A DNA stretch of 64,000 nt, taken from the NCBI GenBank assembly GCA_033439685.1, contig JAUEDM010000003.1, positions 4,781,351 to 4,845,350 on the forward strand, in the 5' to 3' direction. Below the pieces are notes generated by a model. That model made no database searches. It worked only from the letters and a program-made list of their open reading frames with translations, and had not been told where the DNA came from. Below, piece by piece: positions 30,802-42,496 of the stretch (position 1 is the first letter of the stretch; the number at the start of each line of letters is the position of its first letter). The position numbers were made by a program, and so were the translations under genes. This DNA comes from Apodospora peruviana. Lineage: Eukaryota > Ascomycota > Sordariomycetes > Sordariales > Lasiosphaeriaceae.

Positions 30802-33800
30802 TCATGTAACCTCCCATTTCTCCAGATCCAAGGCCATCCTTTCCTCCGCCAGGTGCATCTGTTTAAGCTCATTCGCCAACTCCACTTCGACTCCTTCGTC
30901 ATAAGAATCATTGGCATCGTCGTCGCCCTCTTCATCGACCGCCGTCTTCGACCCGGCGGCCGCATACGAACCTCTGTGGCTCTGAATATCCGACTTGGTC
31001 AGCAGTTGCGACCGTCGACTCGCCCGCCGCTGGCACGACGGCGGCAAGACAGGGGACTCGTCGCCGTCATTCTTGCCGCCGCCGGCCAACAGCCTGCTGG
31101 CTCTCTTGTCGCCGCACTGAGTAGCAGTATTCCTCATCAGTACCTCGCCCCCGGGCAAGCGTATCTCACCAGCTTCAAGAGCCTCGGCAATGTCGAGCAG
31201 GAGCACATCCATCGGGCAGATGTAAGCCACACGCTTACGCTCACTCCACGCCAACACATGGCCGCACACCTGGCCTTGCTGTCGGTCCACGACCCATGCC
31301 CCGCTGTCACCGGGGATGCCCATATGTAGCTGCCCTTTTGGCGGAGTAGCATGGCTGTTACTTCCACCGCTAATCGCTACCGGCTTGGACGGTGTGCCCG
31401 AGACCTGATAGGTATGGCTTGGTGAAGTGCGGCCGTAGATTTTGACAGACGTAATGGTCGGGAGGATCACACCCGTCTGAAGACCACTTGTTCGGGCCAT
31501 GCATTGCACCTCGAGACCACCTAGTTTCGATGACGGAACCACTGCGGCGGGGTAAATAACTGCTTCACCAGACACGGATTTGTTGTTCGCGCCCTTGGGA
31601 CGTTCTGCACGGGGAATAACATTATCCCCTGGTTGCCGCTCGTCATTGAACTCGAAGAGTGCCCAGTCAATTTCATGCACTAGCCCGTGTTCTGTGCGTC
31701 TACGAATACCGCTCGACGCGTACACCTCACCGAGACCATATGTGTCGAGATGGTCTTCGTCCTCTGTCTCGGTAGATGGGTAGAATCCTTCCGGGACATC
31801 GTCCAAGGCGGGTTGTGTGACAATATAGCCCTCTCCGCATCCAGGTTCGACCCCAGGTATGTCGCCAGCTTCGAATTCGTCGTCCTCTTCCTCCTCGTTA
31901 TCAGAGGCATCACTGGTAATGGCGGATTCGGAAAACGTGTCCGAGTCCGAATCTGAGAATTCGGCTGCAAAATCTTCACTCTCACTGCTATCGGGGTCGG
32001 ATTCCGGGGTCTGGTACTGCTGGGCATACCATGTTGCAAGGTCAGGCACACCTTGTTGCCCGGCCATGCTTCGGTGGGTATCCTCGGTCGCTTTCGTGGC
32101 TGTTTTCTCGTCTTGATCCGGGTCATCAAGCATGTGGTGAACAGTCATGCCGAATGGCTTGTCATCCACCATAATCATCCCGCCAAAACTCACAGGCGGG
32201 AGATGCCGGTCACCAATCCATGCGCCAATGCTCGCGCCATTCTGTGGCCGCTCCTGATACTCGGGGTTTGCAGCGATAACCTCCTCGGGGGTGTCACTTC
32301 CAGGCTTCGCCATGCTCCGACCGGCGGACTGGTTTCTGGACCGAAGAACCTGACCGTGACATACCTTAAGCGCAAAGCCAGTTGTGCCATCGAAAAGGAC
32401 CCCAAGCCGCTTCTTCAAGATCGCCCGAACTTTGCCCACCGAAGTACACACAACCAAGACAGTTGGTTTCGTCCGCTGGGGCGACTCGCCAATGGACTCG
32501 AGCGAAATTTCGACCGATTCGGGGTTCTTGCGATAGAAATGCCGCAGCGCGATGTTGATCTGCGGCATGAGAACCGTGTTCCACTGTTCCACAACGTCGG
32601 GTGACAGGGGTACCTGTGGGTACAGCCGCGTCTTGGCCGAGGCTTGTTTCGCAGATGCTTCGGTGATGTTGGGAGCTATCCTTGTCAGTCTTACTCGACT
32701 CCATGTTGACTGCGGAGCCTCACCTTGAGTCTGAAGTTGCGGCTCGGCTGAGGGTACGGGACCTGATCGGACGAGACTCGGACTCTCACCCTTGCTTCCC
32801 GTCGGCGTGGAGGGCGCTGTGGCGCGAGACTTTCCGGACTTGCTGTCGCTTGAAGGGCCGGCAAGAGGAGCAGGGCGTGCCTCACCAAGGTCATCGCCTA
32901 ATCGATCCTCCAGGTTGCTGACGCCATCGATGATGCAGCAGGCCTCTAGGTATCGGGTAGCCTTGAAGTGAACATGCGATACAATCCGATCGCTGGTGTG
33001 TGAACCAGTCATCTCTTGATCCACGGCGTTCCAACATGTCTGGACAGCTTTCATGTAGAGAGTGCCACACCGGATGGCGAGTTGGTCGAGTACAGACTCG
33101 GGGATTGATGGTTGGGATGGGTCAGTTACAATATTCTCAAGCTTGTTCCACAGGCCAATGGAAAGAAGCACCATGGCCAGTGAATACAGATCAAAGGTCC
33201 TGTAGTCGGCTTTTCCAGCGAGTGGTGATTGGGCGCTATTCCTCGGGTCAAGAGGATGTCGGTAAAGGGAAAAGGGGGTTGAGGCCTCCTGTGTTTGCGG
33301 CTCCGAAAACAGATCAAAGGCAGATATAAGGGGTCTCCTAATGTCTACTTCTCCTCGATTCACCCCACTGACTTCCGGATCGGTTCCAACGGCGTTGCAG
33401 AAGGAGACGTTATCGTCTACAAGATTGCCGTGTGTGATACCTCTGGCGTGCATATCAAATACGGTATTAGCGAGGTTTGCGGCCAATCGGAACTTGGCTT
33501 CGAGCTTTGGCTCGAAGTCGGGACGAGCGAGGAGGTCGGCAAGCGAGCATAGGTTGTAAAGAGGGTTTTGAGTGAGATGTTCAAACGAAACAGGGTTGAA
33601 GGTCCGTGGAAATCGGTACACGAGACCGAATCTGGAGTTTTCCATATCCTCAAAGTAGCCCATCAGGCGGGGCAGGCCAGTCCAAGAGCCAGGCGACCGC
33701 TGTGGCTCGCTCTGGAGGCCAGCCGACAACTTCTCAAATCGTGTCATGGGCGGAGATATTCCGGTCATGGAGTAGATCGAGTCAAAAGTAGCGTACTCGA

Positions 33801-34563
33801 GAAGCAGGGGCGCGTAGGGTTGCTGGCCGCCCGAGCGCTGCATGAGCTCGGAGTAGGCTTGTTTGTTCATGAAGACAATCTCTCGAGCCAGCTTCTGCTC
33901 CGCAAACTCCGTCATGGGCTCTGCCTGCATCGTACGGAGATTGGTAAGCGTGGTGGGGTCAATTTGTTGTGGCGTTTGGATTCTCGACGACTCGAAGGGA
34001 CGAAGGTCTTCGGTTGATGAGGAAGATTTGGTAAGCCTCTCGCGAGAAGCCAACGGAGCTTGTGCGTACGAGGATCTTGTCCTCGATAGGTCGTAGAGTG
34101 TGTCGATGGATGTAGTCAGGTCGCGCACGAGATCCTCAAAGCGATTCTTATCCCAAACTACCAGCTGTATCTTCTCCCCCCTTTTCGGCTGCGGTTCGGG
34201 ATCAACTCTCTCGCCGGCCAGGCGGCGGGAGCTGTTCCATAGCGGCTCGGCCTCTGCCAGGATGTCTTTGATGGTCGACATGATGCTGCCGACAACCTCG
34301 CTGAGGCCGGCCTTGGACAGGGACGAGTCGATCAGGACCTCGGCCGACTGGTTGGGATCAGACCATTCCAACCCCCAGCTGACCAACCGGTCCTTCTGGA
34401 TGCGGAGCTTGCGGTGCAGCGTCTTGATCTCGGGGTCGACTTCGGCATGCTGGACGGGATCCTTGACGAAGTCGGACGACTTTTTGGTGTCATTGTAGAG
34501 CCGGCTCAGACGCCTTTGGAAGGCGGGCATCTGAATGCCTCCCATGGGTATGAAGGAGTCCAT
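30802..34563 (-). CDS. HeLo-like domain + degenerate kinase-like domain + trypsin-like serine protease
   Basis: Single frame of 1253 aa. Residues ~1-175: HeLo-like helical region of the fungal prion-inhibition/propagation type (LRIQKDRLVSWGLEW, then GSIMSTIKDILAEAEPLW). Residues ~210-570: the kinase-like module common behind HeLo domains (FRLAANLANTVFDMHARGI, FDLYSLAMVLLSIGLW). The catalytic-loop HRD is THGN (His378-Gly379-Asn380) and the DFG position is DLF (417-419), so it is probably a pseudokinase. Residues ~780-1150: chymotrypsin-fold protease with His809/810 (GMTVHHML), Asp966 (IDWALFEF) and Ser1087 in GIPGDSGAWVVD. An acidic insert (~855-925) separates His from Asp. The family logic (HeLo as membrane-killing or oligomerising domain) suggests an immune or incompatibility protein with proteolytic output; that role is inferred. 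No signal peptide, so cytosolic. Confidence 0.88.
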   Translation of the reverse strand: MDSFIPMGGIQMPAFQRRLSRLYNDTKKSSDFVKDPVQHAEVDPEIKTLHRKLRIQKDRLVSWGLEWSDPNQSAEVLIDSSLSKAGLSEVVGSIMSTIKDILAEAEPLWNSSRRLAGERVDPEPQPKRGEKIQLVVWDKNRFEDLVRDLTTSIDTLYDLSRTRSSYAQAPLASRERLTKSSSSTEDLRPFESSRIQTPQQIDPTTLTNLRTMQAEPMTEFAEQKLAREIVFMNKQAYSELMQRSGGQQPYAPLLLEYATFDSIYSMTGISPPMTRFEKLSAGLQSEPQRSPGSWTGLPRLMGYFEDMENSRFGLVYRFPRTFNPVSFEHLTQNPLYNLCSLADLLARPDFEPKLEAKFRLAANLANTVFDMHARGITHGNLVDDNVSFCNAVGTDPEVSGVNRGEVDIRRPLISAFDLFSEPQTQEASTPFSLYRHPLDPRNSAQSPLAGKADYRTFDLYSLAMVLLSIGLWNKLENIVTDPSQPSIPESVLDQLAIRCGTLYMKAVQTCWNAVDQEMTGSHTSDRIVSHVHFKATRYLEACCIIDGVSNLEDRLGDDLGEARPAPLAGPSSDSKSGKSRATAPSTPTGSKGESPSLVRSGPVPSAEPQLQTQGEAPQSTWSRVRLTRIAPNITEASAKQASAKTRLYPQVPLSPDVVEQWNTVLMPQINIALRHFYRKNPESVEISLESIGESPQRTKPTVLVVCTSVGKVRAILKKRLGVLFDGTTGFALKVCHGQVLRSRNQSAGRSMAKPGSDTPEEVIAANPEYQERPQNGASIGAWIGDRHLPPVSFGGMIMVDDKPFGMTVHHMLDDPDQDEKTATKATEDTHRSMAGQQGVPDLATWYAQQYQTPESDPDSSESEDFAAEFSDSDSDTFSESAITSDASDNEEEEDDEFEAGDIPGVEPGCGEGYIVTQPALDDVPEGFYPSTETEDEDHLDTYGLGEVYASSGIRRRTEHGLVHEIDWALFEFNDERQPGDNVIPRAERPKGANNKSVSGEAVIYPAAVVPSSKLGGLEVQCMARTSGLQTGVILPTITSVKIYGRTSPSHTYQVSGTPSKPVAISGGSNSHATPPKGQLHMGIPGDSGAWVVDRQQGQVCGHVLAWSERKRVAYICPMDVLLLDIAEALEAGEIRLPGGEVLMRNTATQCGDKRASRLLAGGGKNDGDESPVLPPSCQRRASRRSQLLTKSDIQSHRGSYAAAGSKTAVDEEGDDDANDSYDEGVEVELANELKQMHLAEERMALDLEKWEVT

Positions 34564-34605
34564 TTTCGAGACCTGGGTGCTCTGGATAGAGCAGCACCAC
34601 TATCT

Positions 34606-35061
34606 CTGCAAAATAGAAACTGAGATGTGTCTGTGACTTGGGCAAAGTGGAAGTAATATGGCATGCCACTCCAAAACACAGACAACCCCCAATACAAAAG
34701 GCGAACGGCGGTCCTCAACACATCGCCGGCGAAGAGCGGAATGTGGAGGCTATGTGGATGCGCGGGAAGGACCGTGGAGGCTTCGTTGCACAGTGTGTTG
34801 CAATGCCGGCGCAAACAACGGGGGGCGGTTCACCCAAGCAGAGGGTAGCTGAAGATGCAGATGGCGTTGGCCACTGGGTGGGTGGAGGTATCCGTAGTGG
34901 TGCAGTGTGGTGCTACTGCTGCCGCTTTGTCGTCGTTCGATCTCGGGCTAGTGACTTTATTGGGCAGAACTTCCAAGCCAGAAAGACCTGCTCCTGCTGT
35001 ATCAGCGGAACCGCACTATTGTTGAGCGACAAACGGGTAAACCCGTGGAAATAAAACTCAC
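34606..35061 (-). other. Possible 5'-leader intron of the HeLo-like/protease gene
   Basis: On the minus strand a GTGAGT donor begins at 35061 and a TTTCTATTTTGCAG acceptor ends at 34606, 43 nt before the ATG at 34563. The sequence above the donor has no long open frame joined to the gene, so this would be a leader intron of 456 nt. Splice signals only. Confidence 0.35.
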
Positions 35062-38000
35062 GAGGGAGTGTGATGCGGGCAAACGCACTGAGAATCGAAG
35101 TCGAGGTGTTTCGCGGTCAGCGGGGTGGAATTGGACGTGCCGGAGACATCCAAAGCTTGCATCTACAGTTGCAGCTGGTGTTGTGGTCGAACTTGCGGGT
35201 GCAGCAGCTCGGCTGCCGGACTTGATGAGGAATCGGGGGAACTGGGAGCCGTGGAAGCCATCGCGGACATCAATCGATAGAGAGTCTTGAATCCAACGCC
35301 ACCCGCTGGTTGGCCTGGGCTGGTTATCTCGGTGCCTATCGCAGGCACGCGCAGGCTCGCACAGGCACGACCGCAACGGAGGATGTTCGGGCGCCTGCTG
35401 GCGGAGCAATGCATGGCTGCAGGCGGGGGATGCTGAGGGTGGGTGCAAAATGCTGCTGCCTGCTCGGTCTTTGGCGGGGGTTGGACAAGGTGGGATCGGC
35501 TTCCGACCCACAGGGCGCGTGTTCTGAATCTTGGTGCCTTGAAAGGTGGGGCATCAAATCGGCTCTCCACGTGATGAAACAGCCGCCAAACCCACGGGGA
35601 CGGGAGAGCGTCGGTCGCTTTGTGGCGCTTTTGCCAGGTGGCTGTCGAGCGGGAGGCTCGTATACCAGCTGGCACTAAGGTACTGTGGCATATGTGAATG
35701 CTGCAGTCGGGCAGTGACACAAGCTGGCAGGCTTCCGCGAAAGGGAAATTACGGTAACGACGACCCAAAATTCAACGACAACACAGGCTCGAGTCAGGAA
35801 AGACAGGGAGTCTTGATCCGAACTTCAGCAAAAGACGACGCCAAAACCACTTTATTTCCACCACACTACTGCTGCCGAAGTGTAGCTCGGACGAAGTCTA
35901 GACCAGCGTTATTGGATGAATTGGTACAGAATTTTAATGTTCCTCAGCTCTTCCGGGTCCCCTTTCCAGATCAAATGGTCATCCATCTTGTCATGATCGA
36001 TCGCAGTTCACATCATCCCGGCGTTTCCTGTGAACCCTAAATTTAGCGTCTCCCACGACTCACGACCCGGTTCTTGACATCAGACGCACGACTCGGTTCG
36101 CCCCGAAACCCCCGCGCAAGCTGTTGCCGAGACACTTGCCTGACTGCCGTCATCACTGATCAGTCCCACCTCGTCCTGGCTCCGTCACCGCTCCATCTTC
36201 AGTCAGCAAGGCATCAGAATTCAGACTTCTTTCAAGCTGCATCAAATCTCCACTGCTGTAATACGTTTCTCGGGTTTTAACACTCAAAGTGGTTTTAAGT
36301 TGCCTGGATCTTCATTCTCATCTTTGTTGTGGCTGGTCCCGCTCAAGGCAGATATCCCGCAACCCGGGCGCCATATTGCCCGAGCCGTTGTCTGCAGCCA
36401 GACAATGGCCATGAGACAGCATATCTTGGCGTGACATATCATCCAACGCCACTGGGTTGCAAAACCCAAGACTGTCGTACGAGTGAGCCCACCATACACC
36501 AGCTTCTGTAGGAGGAGGACGAGACCACGATCGTGCTGTCGTGTCGCGAAGATTTCTACCTGAGGTTTACCTGCCTGCCCTCACGTACCGTACCTACGGC
36601 GGCGCAATGATATCTCGAGAAGCTTCCTACGTCAAGTTGCCCGAGGGTAGGTCGATTTGCCATCGGCTAACATAAGAAGTGTAGTCAGCACCAAGCCGCA
36701 CGCACTGCAGCTCGACGTCGGCCGGTAGAAAGACCAGGAAGGTGTACCACAAATTCCCCGCATCCCTGTCATCATGCCCCTAGTTCTGCGTACCTCCTGG
36801 CCATCCATCTCACGATGAGAGATGTCTGCATCAGCAGTAACGAGCCGGCCACTGACGGAGCACACGGGCCATATTTACGCCGTCTGTACGAGCGATAAGA
36901 CAGCTCGGTAGTATTGAGAGATGAGAAATAAACAATCCTTAGTAATAGCGAGCATGCCACCAGTCGGTGGCGGTGGTATCAAAGCTGAGGCTCGATTGAC
37001 TTGTAGGACAGGCAACATCACATGAGCCCCACAAGCCGATAGACTTTTTTTAGTGTTTCTGCAAGCCTGCGGCTTTTACGGCCGCCTACACTACATAAGG
37101 AGGTGTTGCCAAGCTCACACAACGAAACTACCAAACCTAGGTAGCAGGGGAGGGTTTTGTCAGCCAGCCTCCATGAACCCGGCCGATCAAAGGTTTCGGT
37201 ACCGCCGCCTGACCGGTCCCGGCGGCTATCTGCCCTATCTACCTATCTATGAGAGGGCCGAAAACTCTGTGCTCGCTCCGCCAGACCAACCGGATCTGTC
37301 TGTCACTTAAATTTGCCCTTTGTGCATTCCAAGTGTGATGTCCACTCCAACTTGTTGGTGCCAGAGTGGCTGGGTGACGCTGTTCTGAACCTTGCGAGTC
37401 TCTACTTACCTCGGTACCTATACTACTTATAACAGAAGAAGCTGTCTGGACTGCAGGCACTGAAAAGGTGTTCAATACTAGCTAGTTCTCATTTTCCGAA
37501 CAAAGCGTCAAACATGGTCCGAGAATCGCAGAAGAGGAACGGGTCATATCACAATATGTGCATCGCTTGTCCCTTCTCCTCTTGCCTTTCGAGCTGCGTG
37601 GCCCGTCCCGCCTTGAGAAGTACTCATCCAAGCCAGATGTCCAGATACGTAACATGATCACTGTGCCATTTGCGTGTGGCTTACAAGCATCCATGGAAGC
37701 ACCGCGCCGGAACGAGCGAGAATGACCGAAAGAGATCCCAGCCAGCACAGGTCTGAACGTTGGGGTTTCTCTGTGGGCCCATGAATATGATGTATCTCTC
37801 TCCCTGCCCTGATGTGTGCGACTGACCCGCCGGACGCCAATATCGATGTGGGTGAAAAGCTGCTGCCTGGCTAGGTATGTATGCGGTGATGTCGGATCTA
37901 TCTACGGACTAGGACTTTGTCTCTCCTCGAACCCGGACCCGGGACCAGCGGTAAGTTCAGTAATGAGGATGCCTAGAGACTGCAGTGATAGTATTGAATT

Positions 38001-39310
38001 ACAAGAAAGAGCTAGCAATCATAACTTCGTATCGTCTTATAGAACTACCTAGTCAGCAAAAAGAACCACATGGTGGAAAGAATTTAACGGTAGCCTGCTA
38101 CGACTCTGCATCGGAACCTTGCATTGCAGACGCCCTATATACCTGTAAGAACAGGTATATCAACACGTTAATTCGACTATGTACGCAGTGGCGTCTGTCT
38201 CGACCAACCATGAACGAGAAGCAAGCATGACAGATCAGAGAATCCATACATATTGCGTCGGGTTATACGATACTGGCTGGCTGACAGGGCGCAACCTGAA
38301 CCGTTAAGCTTTATCATATGCGGCAGAGATGGCGTTTCCATGGCTGCTGGCCACCGACGAGGACGAGCGCGGAGGTAAGTAAGACACTGGAAAGACATGA
38401 CTCTGGGAGGAGGATGGATGCATGCAGTGCGTGCCACCGTAAGATCTTTAACTCCTTGCAGAGCTCGCACGATGACTGGATCGCGCAAAAGGTTATTGTC
38501 AAATACATGAGTGGCAGTCAGCCACACTCAGGGGGGGCGGCCGTCAAGCCCGAAGAAGTTCGGAACCTTAACTCGGGCGCGGCCGTCTCTCGTCTTTGCC
38601 ATACCGCCGCAGCTATTCATGGAATCTAGCGTCCCTCCTTTATGGCGTCGACACAAATAGCTGGCTGGAATCCGGTTAGTCGTGCCACACCACCGAGAGT
38701 AATCAATAAAAGCAAATACAGTCTTCTCGGTAATTTGCGTCATCACCGAGCTCTTCAACAAACAAACCCCGTCTGGGGATCTGGCAAGTAGTACCGTACC
38801 TATGCCAGTTTGCCGGCTGCCTGCTCCAGTCCGATGCATTCCCATCTCGCCAGCACACTTGCCCAGTCTGTGTCTGGGGATACAATACTTAACGCGACCC
38901 CGGTAGCAATATGCATGGGTGGAACCACTACCTCGCCCTGTTGTTCTTTTTTGCCCTGGCCGTCACCATCGAGTTTGGGCGGTTTGTAAGGCGGAGACTT
39001 AGCGAAGCTGATAGAATGCGGTCACTCCTGGCCACTGCAGGACCCGGAAGATCCCGCGTGTTGTCTTACTTGTGTATGGCTTGTACACCCTGGTCAGCCG
39101 CCAAGGACACTGTCCCATGATCTCCGTTGTGGTCATCTGTATACTCTCCAGCGCCCTGGGAAGTACTTATAAGAACATAGCAGCTTGTGAAACGCGACGG
39201 AAGCAATCATAGAGCGACGGGATGCCGAGTTCTCCAATATCTATATAGGTGATATGCAAGTCGTACTATTTTGTATATCTTCTAGTACACAGTTGGAAAT
39301 CGTAGCAAGA
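35062..39310. other. Gene desert of about 4.2 kb
   Basis: No frame with recognisable protein content on either strand. The 201-codon minus frame at 35163-35768 and similar ones are Pro/Ser/Arg-rich and overlap others, as expected by chance in GC-rich DNA. From about 36300 onward the sequence is rich in TAGGTA/TACCTA-like words. No terminal repeats, transposase or reverse transcriptase motifs were seen. Confidence 0.45.
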
Positions 39311-40663
39311 CTAGATCTTGACAACCTGCTTAGCTCTAGCGATAAACTCCTCGACGTCCTCAAGGAACGCAACAGGTTGTTCCAGCGCAGCAAAGTGACC
39401 ACCCTGGCAGTACATTAGCAAGAAGTTGCAAAAAACTGGAGCATAACCAGGAAAAAAGACGGGAATGAGGCTCAACTCACAATCAAGTGCTTTCCGAAGA
39501 AGATGAGGTTCGGGAACAACTGCTCAGCCCACTTCTGCGGTAGCACAGATTGTTCGATAGGGAAAGACGAGAACCCGAACGGTTTCGTGAGAGAGAACGG
39601 CATGGCCGGAATGGGGGCGCCGACGATGCCGGTCAGGAAGCGGTACGGCCACATACTACGTGGGAAGGTGTCGGTCACCCAGTAGAAGGTGACCATGGCC
39701 AGGATGGTGTCCAGAGGCAGCGGCGCGCGCTGGTCAACCCACTGGATGAACTTCTCGCCGATCCTAAACAGAACTTTTCATAAATGGGCCGGCATACGAA
39801 CAAGACACACAAAAATCTCACCATGTCAGCATCGCCAGAGGACTCGTAGAAAGAACCAGGCTAATGGTGGCAGGACGGGTGCCGTGCTCGTAAGCATACG
39901 CCGAACCCGACTCGCTCCACGTTTTGGCAAATGCGATGTGCTCTCGCTCGTCAGGAGTAGTATCGTTGAGCGAAAGCATCTGGTCTGCCTGAAGGAAGAG
40001 CATGTTGATATGCCATGCCTTGCACTCGTCGTAGGTGCCGCACATCTGCGTGGCCATGAACGACCCAACATCGCCGCCCTGGGCAATGTAGGCGTTGAAC
40101 CCAAGGCTGATCATTAGCTTGTTCATGACCTCACCGGCAAGCGGGAACGTGAGCTCGACGTCGGCGCTCGGCCCAGATGAAAAGCCGTAGTCGGGGATCG
40201 ACGGGACAATGACGTGGTATGGCAGTGTCTCGGGCGTGTATTTCTGCACCAGCAGGTCCATCATCGGGAAGAACTCCATGTACGAGCCGGGCCAGCCGTG
40301 CAGAAATATGACGGGAGTGGCATCGGCTTTCTTGGAGAACAGAGCGGCGAAGTGGGTGCTGAAGACGCCGGCTTCGTCTGTGGTGATGTTGACCTTGAAG
40401 TTCGGGTAGCTGTTGAGCTTTTCCTCGTGTGTGCTCCAGCTGAAGTCGTCTATCCAGGCGTTCTTGGCGGCCGCTAGCCAGTCGCGTGAGATGCCGAACT
40501 CGCCGTCGTCATGCTTGATGTACCAGGACGACGGCGGGATCTTGGCGACGCTGACAAGACCACCAAGCTCGAGCAGGTCCCGGCGCGGGACGTGGAAGGT
40601 GAACGGTACCGGCTGCACGGTGATGTTGGCTGGCAAGGTGCAATATGAATAGGCCAAGGCCAT
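39311..40663 (-). CDS. Epoxide hydrolase with N-terminal EHN domain
   Basis: 405 aa from three exons (39822-40663, 39481-39763, 39311-39403) with GTGAGA and GTGAGT donors. N-terminal EHN domain (PFTFHVPRRDL...FDWSTH-like segment IDDFSWSTHEEKLN), then an alpha/beta-hydrolase fold: oxyanion motif HGWPGS (122-127), nucleophile elbow QGGDVGS with Asp198, and the catalytic His378 in GGHFAALEQP in the last exon. This is the microsomal-type epoxide hydrolase/juvenile hormone epoxide hydrolase-like family that opens epoxides to diols. It has no strong signal peptide. Start 40663 is the only ATG upstream of the domain. It stands alone in a gene-poor area. Confidence 0.93.
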
Positions 40664-42496
40664 GATGATTGCCAACTACCTGGTAGGTATCTTATAATTT
40701 GGCCCGTATGGGCAATTTGTTCTTGTCTTTACACTGTGTCGTCTCTACTGCGGGGACAATTCCACTTAAATACCTGCACAGTTTGGAATATGCAGATAGG
40801 TATGGTCCAGTCGAGGTCGAATACCTATCTTGCTCACCTGGTTTGGGGCCACTGCGAACCGGGGATACGATCCCGAGCTGGTCTTGCCGGGTCAAGTGCC
40901 GCGCCATCCGGGTCGTGCAGTGCCAGTCGAGAGCCTCTAATCGCAGTTAGAACTTGGAACTATCGCCCTGCAATTGCTGCAAGCATCGCGGGGTCTGCTC
41001 CAAACGGAATATCGTGCATCAATATCATGCATGCAGGAATGCCTGGCGGCGCTCACCAGAAGCGCCCCCAACTGCAATGAACAATCTTGTAGTACCAGGG
41101 TTTCCCCTTGGTCCGTACATGCAGTCTCGTTGCTCTCAAAGGTCGATCAAGAAACAAAGACTAATAATGGTGGTTGTCATACCCATTGATACTGAGATTA
41201 ATTGTCCAGTTATATCTATCAAGGAAGCCAACCTCGTGCAAGATTTCACGTGGCGACGCCGTAAAGGTTACTGGAACCGTTTCTCGCAGACATGGAGACA
41301 GTTGCTCGCTTCAAGGCAGCGTGTCGGTGAGTTGGGAAGCTGCAGACACATTTGGTATCAGCTCGAAACATAGGCGAACTGGCAAAGGAGAGAGCTTATA
41401 TTGTGAAAGGATCCGTTTATTTCTGCTTTCCCCAACCCTTCTATACACCTTGGTTTGAAACTAGAACCACAACCAAAAGACTTTGAAAGCCGAGACGCCC
41501 TTTTCAATGCGCGAGAGCAACCCTCGTTTTGCTATATTGTAGGTGGTCGGCTGGTTTCCTTATTCGTAGGACTAAGGCACTTCAGAACCTTGAAGATGAG
41601 GGTGCCGTAACGCGTCCTGAATAATGTCCCTCTCGTAAGAATAAATCTCTATATTCTAGTTCTTTTATCTTAATATGAGATTTCTCCGGCCCGCAATAGG
41701 TTTCTGGTAGGTGCTATCAGACGAATTTATGATGTTGATGTTAGGTCAATCACCCAAAGATTGTGCAGGTCTGATCAAGATAAAGAATGTCAACCTCTCT
41801 AAGATGGATTATTGACGCTTTGTCTGCAATCAATGGCAGATAATAATTGGTACTGTACCCAACTGCTATGTTGGCTTTCGTGAAACATCTATTTTTCGTA
41901 CTGGCACGGAATCTCACCCAACAGGATATTTACCGACCTTTGATTGCTTGTCTTTGTCCAAATAAACCAGACATATAAATAATATCAATGAACATGACGC
42001 GCTTTGAAACGAATTGTAAAATCACGGGAGCCAAGCTCTAATGTTAGACCGCATTCTGTGGTTCAGAGCAGCTCTTCCCTTGGCTTCAAGATCCTGATTT
42101 GCACCAACACGGCATTCAAGATCAGGACAATCCCTAACCGTCTCAATCTTTGTTAGTAAGGCATAGGCTGTTGGGCAAGCCAAAAAGACCAAAGCATGAA
42201 GTGCCTTGTCTTGATTAATCAGCTGTTGGGGCATCTCTTCGTGACAGACAAATCCTTTGCCTATGTTGTGGCTATCTGCCAAATCTTGCCCGTCCAAAGA
42301 GTCCCTGTTCAACAGCTATATAGCCCATGTTACGGATTACATATGTTTGCTAACATGAATCCAGATCCTCTAACTTTCTCCGCCAGCTTGTTATTTTCCC
42401 CACGCCACTCCACGACAGACTCCTAGACGCTCGACAGCACCTAAATAGCCCCAAATCAAACATTAACAGTAGGGTTTTGAACGCCCAAGAACTTGG
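40664..42496. other. Intergenic, increasingly AT-rich
   Basis: Divergent spacer between the epoxide hydrolase (-) and DUF6604-type gene (+). The part at 41450-42000 is AT-rich without long frames. A 97-codon minus frame at 42022-42312 reads somewhat protein-like but has no recognised domain. No repeats identified. Confidence 0.45.

Noticed and set aside
35163..35768. 201-codon minus frame upstream of the HeLo-like/protease gene
   Set aside because: Low-complexity Pro/Ser/Arg content; more likely leader and promoter DNA.
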